Of a DNA stretch of 8,693 bases, positions 1 through 6,777 are shown piece after piece. The notes beneath the pieces are model-generated. The model saw only the letters and a program-made list of their open reading frames with translations, ran no database searches and was not told the origin of the DNA. Position 1 is the stretch's first letter, and the number at the start of each line of letters is the position of its first letter. The DNA comes from Cryomorphaceae bacterium. GTDB lineage: Bacteria > Bacteroidota > Bacteroidia > Flavobacteriales_D > Crocinitomicaceae. Position numbers and translations under genes: made by a program. Location of the stretch: the NCBI GenBank assembly GCA_027485365.1, contig JAIXRD010000117.1, forward strand, positions 1-8,693, given 5' to 3'.

Positions 1-873
1 GGTCATTTTCAAATTATCTGGATTCCCCATACGCATTGGGATGGGAAACGTAACTTGAATTACGGATTGAACAGCACCTGGTTTGTTAACAAAATACACC
101 TGATTTCCATCCGTTTTGTTCGGATCTTTAAATTGAGGTTGTGCTGGTGTATTTCCGTTCCATGAACCAAAGAATTTTTCGATGTATGCGTCAGCCTCCG
201 CGCGCGTAATGTCTCCAACGATTACCAAATAGGCACCTTGAGGCGTAAAATGTTGTTTGTAATATCCTTTGATGTCGTCCAGTGTAATTGCTTCAAGAGT
301 TTTAAACGTCATTACCTCACCGTACGGATGATTTGGGAAATTAACTTTAGCCGTAGCATTATTTGCCATGCCTTGTCCTTCTGATTTTAGAGAAACCAAG
401 CCGGATTTAAATTGATCCACAATCCGCGTGTATTCAGATTCAGGAAAAGACGCATTCAAGGTAATGTCCGCCATTAATCCCATTCCTTTTTCAAGGTGTT
501 TTGTTAGGGTTGAAAGATACACGTTGGTTGCACTGGCATTGATGGTTGCACCAATAAAATCAATTTCTTTATCCAATTGATCTTTTGACCTATTTTGCGT
601 GCCAGACATGATTAATGAACCGGTTAATTCATTTAAGCCGGCCTTGTCTCCTTCCAATCCTGGGGTATAGCCTAGGGTCAGGTCGAACGATACTTTAGGT
701 AGTTTGTGGTCTTCCGAAAGAATGACAACCATTCCGTTTTTGGTGGTCCATACTTCTGATTCTTTAAGTTGAATCGGAGTAGGGGTAGCCGCTTTCGGCA
801 TGATTGAACGATCAATTTGTGCGTATATGCTGCTGAACGCTAACGCAACGAGGAGTGATAAGGTATATTTCAT
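1..873 (-). CDS. M16-family peptidase homologue, non-catalytic partner (3' end outside window)
   Basis: Partial gene: 291 codons from the ATG at 873 to the window edge, without a stop. Residues 1-18 form a signal peptide (MKYTLSLLVALAF...IYA) with a likely cut before Gln19, so the protein is exported. The rest reads as an M16 (insulinase/pitrilysin-like) N-terminal domain followed by the start of the second domain, with the typical FPNHPYGE segment and a FFGSW segment. The zinc motif HXXEH is absent. Alignment with the neighbouring active enzyme puts Glu82, Gly85 and Ser86 where it has His, Glu and His, so this chain should not bind the catalytic zinc. In known bacterial M16 pairs such a chain supplies substrate-binding residues to an active partner, and that is the inferred role here. 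The start lies 2 bp after the stop of the upstream active peptidase gene, so the two are surely co-transcribed. Family assignment is firm; substrate is unknown. Confidence 0.9.
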   Translation of the reverse strand, partial: MKYTLSLLVALAFSSIYAQIDRSIMPKAATPTPIQLKESEVWTTKNGMVVILSEDHKLPKVSFDLTLGYTPGLEGDKAGLNELTGSLIMSGTQNRSKDQLDKEIDFIGATINASATNVYLSTLTKHLEKGMGLMADITLNASFPESEYTRIVDQFKSGLVSLKSEGQGMANNATAKVNFPNHPYGEVMTFKTLEAITLDDIKGYYKQHFTPQGAYLVIVGDITRAEADAYIEKFFGSWNGNTPAQPQFKDPNKTDGNQVYFVNKPGAVQSVIQVTFPIPMRMGNPDNLKMT

Positions 874-875
874 GA

Positions 876-2342
876 TTATTTTTCAGTTGGTAAGTAATAT
901 AAAATGACGCGTGCATTATCTGTTAGATAGGTATTAGCCACGCGTTGAATGTCTTCTTTTGTGACTTTACGATACATTTCAAGCATCTGATTCGTGCGCG
1001 CTGCCGTTCCGTAGTACACGTGATTATCTGCAAGACTTTCAGCGATTCCAGCTACCGATGAGGTAGATTCAACCACTTGTTTTTCGAATTTATTCAACAC
1101 GGATTGATATTCTTCATCTGAAATCAATTGATCTTTCATGGCTCTGATTTCAATATCAAAAGCATCCTGAATATCGGTCAAAGAAATTCCCTCTTTAGCT
1201 AAGGCTAAGAAGATATTCATTCCGCCATCTTCTAATCCATAATTAAATGAGCTCGCATAGGTAGCGATTTGTTTTTTCTCAATTAGGTTTTTGTTGATGC
1301 GTGAACTGTTTCCACCAGAAAGAATTTCATTCATAAACTCCAGTGCGTAGCTGTCTGCATTTTTTTGGTCAGGAATTTTATATCCCATAAAAATCCCAGG
1401 TAACTGAATGTTGTCGTAAATGGTATCGGTTATAACACCGCGAATTGGCTCCTTATCTTTTTGTGTTCTTCGCACCACGATTGGAGTCGCCTTTAATTTG
1501 TTTAACAAGGCAAGGGCAGCTTTGTCTTTAGTTTTGTTTATGTCTTTCGCATCGAATTTACTCTTGTCGATACCATACTTAGTTTGAAAACTTGCCGTGG
1601 GCAAGCTGATGAGGTCACGGTACAAATTGATTGCTTGGCCGCTCGGAATAGACCCGAAATACTGCTCAATCCATAGTTTAGTTTTTTCAATTGGAATATC
1701 TCCTGCAATGGAGATTGTAGCATTGTTTGGTACATAAAAATCTTGGTAAAACTGTACGTAATCTGCCTCAACTGCTGCATCTAAGTGCTCCATAGAACCG
1801 ATAGGAACCCAACGATACGGATGACTCGGGAAGGCTCGTTTGAACATTTCTGAAATAAAACTCGCATACGGCTTATTGTCTACTCGCTGACGTTTTTCTT
1901 CTTTTACGACACTGCGTTGCGTTTCGATTCCTACGTTTTCAACTTTAGCATGCAACATACGCTCACTTTCTAACCAAAGACCTAATTCTAATTGGTTTGA
2001 AGGTAAAATTTCATAATAGTATGTTCGGTCTTGAGAAGTATTCGCGTTTAAGGTACCTCCGTTTTTTTCGACTAACTTAGAGTATTCACCTCTTCCAATG
2101 TTTTGAGACCCTTCAAAAAGTAAGTGTTCAAAGAAATGCGCAAAACCGGTGCGTTCTGTGTTCTCATTTTTCGACCCAACATGATAGAGTACAGAAACAG
2201 CTACAATTGGCGTGCTATGCTCTTCGTGTAGAATAACATGTATCCCATTTGGTAGATCATATTCAAGGTAGGTTATCTTGGTTTGGGCAATACTCGTGTT
2301 CCATGAGAGCAAGAACAGCATCGAGAAAGAAAAATACTTCAT
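876..2342 (-). CDS. Secreted zinc-dependent M16-family peptidase (active subunit)
   Basis: 488 residues. The signal peptide covers residues 1-19, with a likely cut before Gln20, so the enzyme acts in the periplasm or at the envelope. The inverted zinc motif HFFEH is at residues 69-73 (His69 and His73 as ligands, Glu72 as catalytic base). The third ligand is expected at Glu148 or Glu149 in VVKEEK, at the usual distance. Further family landmarks are NGGTLNANTS (94-103), FPSHPYRWVPIGS (171-183), FYVPNNATISIAGD (202-215) and the second-domain segment YDNIQLPGIFMGY (309-321). Between about residues 240 and 298 there is an extra, lysine-rich stretch that I do not recall from related flavobacterial enzymes, which are some 50 residues shorter here. 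It is the first gene of an operon with the inactive M16 homologue. The ATG at 2342 is chosen because it directly begins the signal peptide. The natural substrate cannot be read from the sequence. Confidence 0.95.
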   Translation of the reverse strand: MKYFSFSMLFLLSWNTSIAQTKITYLEYDLPNGIHVILHEEHSTPIVAVSVLYHVGSKNENTERTGFAHFFEHLLFEGSQNIGRGEYSKLVEKNGGTLNANTSQDRTYYYEILPSNQLELGLWLESERMLHAKVENVGIETQRSVVKEEKRQRVDNKPYASFISEMFKRAFPSHPYRWVPIGSMEHLDAAVEADYVQFYQDFYVPNNATISIAGDIPIEKTKLWIEQYFGSIPSGQAINLYRDLISLPTASFQTKYGIDKSKFDAKDINKTKDKAALALLNKLKATPIVVRRTQKDKEPIRGVITDTIYDNIQLPGIFMGYKIPDQKNADSYALEFMNEILSGGNSSRINKNLIEKKQIATYASSFNYGLEDGGMNIFLALAKEGISLTDIQDAFDIEIRAMKDQLISDEEYQSVLNKFEKQVVESTSSVAGIAESLADNHVYYGTAARTNQMLEMYRKVTKEDIQRVANTYLTDNARVILYYLPTEK

Positions 2343-2440
2343 ATAATAAATTTTGAAGCGCTAATTTACAACAAAGAAGGCAATCCGAATGATGTCGGTT
2401 GAAATTTAATCACCTTCAAGAAATTGGCCTAAAAATTGCC

Positions 2441-2448
2441 TACCTTTG
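2441..2448 (+). promoter_or_regulatory. Bacteroidota-type -7 box for the repeat-protein gene
   Basis: TACCTTTG is a perfect match to the Bacteroidota -7 consensus TAnnTTTG. Only five bases separate it from the ATG at 2454. Transcription normally begins a few bases after this box, so the mRNA would start at or next to the start codon (leaderless or nearly so). A -33 TTG at the usual distance is not clear; the nearest, at 2424-2426, is only 14 bases upstream. Confidence 0.55.
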
Positions 2449-2453
2449 AACCT

Positions 2454-3530
2454 ATGCAGCGAATATTACCCTTGGTGTTCTTGTTGTTCTCCATTGCTTA
2501 CGGACAAACAGTAGTACCGTTTAGGGATTTCAATAATTTTTTCTTGAGTTATGAGAACGGTGGCTTTAAAACCATTGAAATTCAGCCTGTAAAAGATTAC
2601 CAAGCAGGAGACGAATTGGTAGCTTACATTGATACCCGTGGAAATTTGAGGCTTTATGATGGAAGACAACGCAAGGATATTACGAACCTCAATGTAGAAT
2701 ACCAAGTTTCAGATCATTTGTTGGGTTATATGATCGGTCCAACCTTAAATATGTGGGATAAGGGTCGTCTACAAACCTTAACTTACTTCGGTCGGAAGTT
2801 CTTAGTAAAAGATTCTCTGATTGTATATGAAGATACGCGATTCAATACCTTAAATGTGTATTGGAAAAAAAACACCATGAGTCTCGCTACAATCATTGGA
2901 GAGTTGTCAATTCCAACAACGGTAGGAGAGAATATCTTAGTTTTTAAAGACAATGGGAATTTGTTTAAGGTATTTCAAGATGGAATGATCTATGAAATCT
3001 GTGCGTGGAACGGAACAATTGATTTTCAATTGGGTACGGATATCATTTGTTTTAACGACCCAACCACTCGAACCTTTGTCGCATTTGAGCACGGTGAGTT
3101 CATAGACGTGGAGAACCAGTTTATGAGAAAATATAAAGCGGGTAGAGGTTTTATCGTTTATGAAGACTTGAATTCCAACTTGTGGTTATATAAAAATGGA
3201 GAAAAGACCTTACTAACCAATTTTATCTCGTCCTTTTGGGATGTTAAAGATGATGTAGTGATATGGGGGGAGAATAATTACCTCTTCACCTATGTGAACG
3301 ATGAGAAAATTCAAGTCGCAAATTTTATACCCAACACCTGGGAAATTAAAAACAATACCATTGCGTATCGAAATATTATGGGTGGTGTATCAGCGATGGT
3401 TAATGGGGTAAATCATGAAATAACGCTGTTAGCCGATTCGGAGTTTAAAATCTATGGAAATTCGGTATTGGTTAAATTATTCAATAATTCGCATCTTGTT
3501 TTGTCTGATGGAAAGGTTATTTCGAATTAA
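2454..3530 (+). CDS. Secreted protein with about nine ~35-residue repeats, function unknown
   Basis: 358 residues from the ATG at 2454. An upstream TTG in frame at 2436 is rejected because it precedes the promoter box, and the signal peptide (MQRILPLVFLLFSIAYG, cut before Gln18) starts at this ATG. The mature protein is built of imperfect repeats. A hydrophobic-hydrophobic-aromatic core recurs around residues 58 (VAY), 92 (LGY), 125 (IVY), 164 (LVF), 200 (ICF), 236 (IVY), 271 (VIW), 305 (IAY) and 340, a spacing of 33 to 39 residues. Most cores are followed by a turn with Asp/Asn and a strand like NLWLYKNGEK, rich in Tyr/Phe and ending in a Gly turn. This is what a beta-propeller or similar all-beta repeat fold looks like, perhaps for binding protein or glycan; that is inference. 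I see no catalytic motif, lipobox or type IX sorting domain. Its last 23 nt overlap the next gene, an NlpC/P60 peptidase. Confidence 0.85.
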   Translation: MQRILPLVFLLFSIAYGQTVVPFRDFNNFFLSYENGGFKTIEIQPVKDYQAGDELVAYIDTRGNLRLYDGRQRKDITNLNVEYQVSDHLLGYMIGPTLNMWDKGRLQTLTYFGRKFLVKDSLIVYEDTRFNTLNVYWKKNTMSLATIIGELSIPTTVGENILVFKDNGNLFKVFQDGMIYEICAWNGTIDFQLGTDIICFNDPTTRTFVAFEHGEFIDVENQFMRKYKAGRGFIVYEDLNSNLWLYKNGEKTLLTNFISSFWDVKDDVVIWGENNYLFTYVNDEKIQVANFIPNTWEIKNNTIAYRNIMGGVSAMVNGVNHEITLLADSEFKIYGNSVLVKLFNNSHLVLSDGKVISN

Positions 3531-4407
3531 TAGCGCCCTAAAATTTCTTGTTCTTTTTCTTTGCACATCGATGTCTGCTGCAGCTCAGGTGCCTGCCTTT
3601 GATAAACTTGAACAGTTGTATGATCAAGGAAGGTATCAGCTTGTTTACAGAAAATCTGTACGTTTATTGAACAAACCTGAATACGACTATTCGCTATTGC
3701 CAGAATATTATCAAGCGATTGCTGCACTCCAGTTGTTGCGCAATGAGGGCTGGAGAAACAAACATACAGAAACAATTGATTTTTCTTTCGACTTTTTAAA
3801 AGCACTCGGAAAAACTGAAAAAGGCACCAAGTTGAAAGTTAATCATGGACAAGAATTACGCTCGCTGCAATCGGATTTAAACGATTGGATTGGAGAATTA
3901 TCGCAGGATAAGGAGAACAAGCTCGTTCGAACATATAGCCCAAGTATTCGTGCATTGAATGCGATGCTACGCACGGAGGCAACTGAACCTGCGAGTGCTG
4001 AGTGGGAGGCTCCTGTGGGATTACTCGGAAAGGAACAAGCCGTCGCCATGATAACGTATGCGCAAGCATTCATTGGAACACCTTATGTTTGGGGAGGGGA
4101 AGCTCCAGGCGGATTTGATTGCAGTGGCTTTACTTCGTATGTTTTCGCGCAGCAAGGAAAAAAAATACCCAGGGTTTCGAGGGATCAATATGCCTCTTCA
4201 GTAAAAGTTGATGCAAAGGATGCGTGCATTGGTGATTTGGTCTTCTTTGGACAAGAAGGGGTAGTTAGTCATGTTGGGATTTTAGTTAATGAGTTGGGTA
4301 AACCCAAGCGTATGATTCATTCCAGCAGCAGCAAGGGGGTAATGTTTCAAGATATTGATAACTCGAAGTATTATTCGACTCGAGTTATTGGTTATGGAAG
4401 GTATTAG
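3508..4407 (+). CDS. Secreted NlpC/P60-family cysteine peptidase (probable peptidoglycan endopeptidase)
   Basis: 299 residues. The ATG at 3508 is chosen because a signal peptide follows directly (residues 1-26, ending SAAA before Gln27); an earlier in-frame ATG at 3454 would bury it. Residues 28-165 form a largely helical region of no recognised family, possibly a short TPR-like or wall-binding part. Residues 175-299 are an NlpC/P60 domain: AQAFIGTPYVWGGEAPGG leads to the nucleophile in FDCSGF (Cys205), then IGDLVFF (241-247), the catalytic His in SHVGI (His255) and the third polar residue in MIHSS (His271). All three expected residues are present, so it should be active. Such enzymes usually cut the gamma-D-Glu to diamino-acid bond in peptidoglycan stems. 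The gene overlaps the upstream repeat-protein gene by 23 nt in another frame, suggesting translational coupling, and its stop overlaps that of the convergent membrane-protein gene. Confidence 0.93.
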   Translation: MERLFRINSALKFLVLFLCTSMSAAAQVPAFDKLEQLYDQGRYQLVYRKSVRLLNKPEYDYSLLPEYYQAIAALQLLRNEGWRNKHTETIDFSFDFLKALGKTEKGTKLKVNHGQELRSLQSDLNDWIGELSQDKENKLVRTYSPSIRALNAMLRTEATEPASAEWEAPVGLLGKEQAVAMITYAQAFIGTPYVWGGEAPGGFDCSGFTSYVFAQQGKKIPRVSRDQYASSVKVDAKDACIGDLVFFGQEGVVSHVGILVNELGKPKRMIHSSSSKGVMFQDIDNSKYYSTRVIGYGRY

Positions 4408-4925
4408 CGCCGCCTTTTTTCATTGTATCCTAAAATCAATACCGTAATCAGTATTAATCCAGTTACAATGCTTAATGGAATAACCCAACGAACAAGCTCG
4501 CTTAAATTGCTTAGTATGGCCAAGGTAGTGTACACCCAAAGCACGGAAATTGAGCTCACCCCAAGGATTCTAAATCGATATTGATTAGACCATATTACAT
4601 CAAAGGTATTGATGTATAATTGGTTAAAAATTGGAATGCTAAACCAAGTCCATCGTGTTTCCAAAGAATCGGGTACCGCATTGAAGTAAATAATTAAAAA
4701 AGCCGTTAAGACAAAATTAATCACAGAGAGCCATTCGGCTTTGGTTGACCTCGATTTGATCAATAAGTGTATTCCGCTGGTGAAAAAAGGAGGCAACAAA
4801 AAGAAAACCCAGCGATAGGCATAAACGCTAGTAAATGAAATCGCTTGGTATAAAAAGAATAAAAAAAACAGTGTATTCAATACAAAGACCAAGAGCCAAA
4901 AATTGTATTTGATACGTTCTAGCAT
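4404..4925 (-). CDS. Small integral membrane protein with five predicted helices, function unknown
   Basis: 173 residues from the ATG at 4925. Codons upstream of it lie inside the preceding gene and encode a hydrophilic Cys/Arg-rich stretch, so they are not used. Hydrophobic segments at about residues 9-31, 37-56, 65-84, 118-138 and 147-166 suggest five membrane helices, with a tail of Lys/Arg (EKRRR) that would favour a cytoplasmic C-terminus. Between helices 3 and 4 is a loop rich in Trp and Asn (RWTWFSIPIF...DVIWSNQYRF). I do not recognise the family. It is the last gene of the four-gene operon: its start overlaps the end of the agmatinase-family gene by 7 nt. Its TAA shares bases with the TAG of the convergent NlpC/P60 gene, so there is no room for a separate intergenic terminator. 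Confidence 0.8.
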   Translation of the reverse strand: MLERIKYNFWLLVFVLNTLFFLFFLYQAISFTSVYAYRWVFFLLPPFFTSGIHLLIKSRSTKAEWLSVINFVLTAFLIIYFNAVPDSLETRWTWFSIPIFNQLYINTFDVIWSNQYRFRILGVSSISVLWVYTTLAILSNLSELVRWVIPLSIVTGLILITVLILGYNEKRRR

Positions 4926-5959
4926 GATATTCTTCGACTTAATTCCGTTGCGCAAACTAATTGCCAAAGGGCACGAGCACCGACATTGGCGTCCCAATCT
5001 CCGCTGCTTCCTGGTGAAACTTCATTCAAATCAAAGCCAATAATTCTACGACCAGACTCAACCACTTTAAACATTAAAAAACTAAGTTGTTCTAAGGTAA
5101 ATCCTCCTGCTACTGGAGTTCCAGTATTTGGGCACAGATTAGGGATTAACCCGTCAATATCGAAGGAAATGTATACGTCGTTAGAAAGGGACTCGATAAT
5201 TTCTTCGCACTGGGTATTCCATGTTTTACCCATAAATGTTTCTTCCTTCAAGTTCCAATCAAAAAAGGTAGTGATTTTTGGATGGGTAAGGGATAGCTGA
5301 TGTTCATCCGCAGATAAATCCCGAATCCCAACTTGGACCAACTGGTTTAAATTACTGCAGGATTCAACTACATTGTACATGATGCTTGCATGCGATTGTT
5401 CAAATCCTTCATAGGCCTCTCGTAAATCTGCATGCGCATCAATTTGTAGGATGCTAAATGAACTATAATGCGCATTGAGTGCCTGAATCAAACCAAGCGG
5501 TGTGGAATGCTCACCCCCCAAAACGGCACAAATTTTACCAGATTGAATGAGGGCTTCAACCCGAGATTTTAGGTTTGTGGTTAGCGCTGTATGTGCTTCG
5601 TTAATTTCCGAAATTATTGCTGTGTGCTTTTCCTGAGCTGAATCTTCACCAAGCTGTTCGAGGTCTAAGAAATATTGGCTTGCTCTGTCGTTCAGTGAAT
5701 CGTTAATGGCTTTCCAATCCTCAGAGATTGGCGTTAAAAATACCTTCGTTTCAAACGCGTCCTTTAGTTTAGGATGAAAGAAGTCTAGTTGTGTGGATGC
5801 ATCTAATATAGCTTGTGGACCATTGCTCGTTCCTTTGCCATAGGAGGCCGTTGCATCCCAAGGAATAGGAATGATAATAAGATCAGCCTCTTCTTCGGTA
5901 CATGGAAAACCAAAAATATTTCCATTTGCAACACCTACACCGTTGGGATCAAAACTCAT
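4919..5959 (-). CDS. Agmatinase/arginase-family ureohydrolase
   Basis: 346 residues. All six ligands of the binuclear manganese site are present: His151 in LGGEHST, Asp174, His176 and Asp178 in IDAHADLR, and Asp267 and Asp269 in SFDIDGL. The family segments SYGKGTSNGPQAIL (39-52), SHASIM (189-194), VQVGIRD (208-214) and PNTGTPVAGGF (277-287) are also intact. Such enzymes hydrolyse a guanidino or formimino group (agmatine, arginine, guanidinobutyrate or formiminoglutamate). The motif set is closest to the agmatinase-like group of Bacteroidota, but the substrate cannot be fixed from the sequence. A helical stretch at about 80-135, before the first metal ligand, makes it longer than the roughly 300 residues of classical agmatinases. 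It acts in the cytoplasm. Its ATG overlaps the murQ stop by 4 nt (ATGA arrangement), and its stop overlaps the next gene's start, indicating coupled translation. Confidence 0.92.
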   Translation of the reverse strand: MSFDPNGVGVANGNIFGFPCTEEEADLIIIPIPWDATASYGKGTSNGPQAILDASTQLDFFHPKLKDAFETKVFLTPISEDWKAINDSLNDRASQYFLDLEQLGEDSAQEKHTAIISEINEAHTALTTNLKSRVEALIQSGKICAVLGGEHSTPLGLIQALNAHYSSFSILQIDAHADLREAYEGFEQSHASIMYNVVESCSNLNQLVQVGIRDLSADEHQLSLTHPKITTFFDWNLKEETFMGKTWNTQCEEIIESLSNDVYISFDIDGLIPNLCPNTGTPVAGGFTLEQLSFLMFKVVESGRRIIGFDLNEVSPGSSGDWDANVGARALWQLVCATELSRRISC

Positions 5960-6777
5960 TTGCTTGTATTTTTTAAATGATAGGCTTCAACACTTGCTCG
6001 AACAGATTTGAATTCGCTCAATAACGCATCCGCCTCTGCTTCAGTAACAGGGATTTCATCACACACCATGCGAATGGCACGTTGCACTAATTTTTCATTA
6101 CTTAATTGCATATCCACCATTTTGTTGCCTTTGACATGCCCGAGTTTAATCATAAGGGCCGTTGAGATCATGTTGAGTACCAATTTTTGAGCAGTACCGG
6201 ATTTCATGCGCGTACTTCCTGTAACAAATTCAGGTCCTACAACAGGAACCATCGGAAAGGTAGATTCATTAGCTAAAGGTGAACCCGGATTACAGGTGAT
6301 GCCTCCGGTTAAAATTCCTTTTTGGTTCGCGGTTCGAATTGCGCCCATTACGTAGGGCGTTGTGCCCGAGGCAGCAATTCCAACGAGGGTGTCCAATTCA
6401 TTAATGTTGTGATTCATGAGATCAAGCCATCCTTGTTTTTCATCATCTTCTGCAAATTCAACGGCTTTGCGTATGGCATGATCACCACCTGCAATTAATC
6501 CAATCACTACACCATGGTCAACTCCGAACGTTGGCGGACATTCACTCGCGTCAACAATTCCTAAACGACCGCTGGTTCCTGCGCCCAAATAAAAGAGCCG
6601 ACCACCTTTGGACATGCGCAGATGACATGCATCAACAAAGGCTTCAATCTGTGGGATGATAAGTTGAACCGCCGCCGCAACTTTAGCATCCTCTGAATTG
6701 ATTCCGTTGAGAAGCGCGAGCGTGGATAGCGATTCTAGGTTGTCGTGGTCCGAGGTGCTTTCCGTTATTCGTATCAT
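5956..6777 (-). CDS. murQ: N-acetylmuramic acid 6-phosphate etherase
   Basis: 273 residues. MurQ cleaves the lactyl ether of MurNAc 6-phosphate to give GlcNAc 6-phosphate and D-lactate, a cytoplasmic step in salvage of cell-wall sugars. The whole protein is a SIS (sugar isomerase) fold. Visible signatures are LGAGTSGRLGIVDASECPPT (64-83), with Glu79 matching catalytic Glu83 of the E. coli enzyme, Glu110 in FAEDD at the same 31-residue distance as E. coli Glu114, the second phosphosugar loop AASGTTPYV (135-143) and TGSTRMKSGTAQK (186-198). It is some 25 residues shorter than the E. coli protein, mostly at the C-terminus, as I expect for this phylum. The ATG at 6777 overlaps the stop of the phosphoribosyltransferase gene (ATGA). 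No MurNAc transporter, kinase or MurR regulator is nearby in the window, so the source of its substrate is unknown. Confidence 0.96.
   Translation of the reverse strand: MIRITESTSDHDNLESLSTLALLNGINSEDAKVAAAVQLIIPQIEAFVDACHLRMSKGGRLFYLGAGTSGRLGIVDASECPPTFGVDHGVVIGLIAGGDHAIRKAVEFAEDDEKQGWLDLMNHNINELDTLVGIAASGTTPYVMGAIRTANQKGILTGGITCNPGSPLANESTFPMVPVVGPEFVTGSTRMKSGTAQKLVLNMISTALMIKLGHVKGNKMVDMQLSNEKLVQRAIRMVCDEIPVTEAEADALLSEFKSVRASVEAYHLKNTSK

Noticed and set aside
2343..2400. Promoter for the M16 operon on the minus strand
   Set aside because: The best candidates (TAAATTAG, CTTCTTTG) each miss defined positions of TAnnTTTG and lack a spaced TTG. A promoter must exist in or near this gap, but I cannot place it.
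2865..2872. A8 runs inside genes (also at 4158-4165 and 4861-4868) as frameshift or phase-variation sites
   Set aside because: They encode ordinary Lys-containing or hydrophobic segments in intact frames, and A8 runs are expected by chance in AT-rich coding DNA.
3839..4073. Two overlapping open frames of 76 codons on the minus strand within the NlpC/P60 gene, and similar ones at 1538-1780, 2466-2705, 3527-3805 and 8040-8231
   Set aside because: They lie entirely or almost entirely opposite well-supported genes, show no recognisable domain or signal peptide, and have amino-acid compositions typical of shadow frames.
4986..5300. Plus-strand open frame of 104 codons opposite the ureohydrolase gene, and a shorter one at 6008-6190 opposite murQ
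   Set aside because: The minus-strand genes are certain from intact active-site motifs, and the plus-strand translations look like antisense noise.
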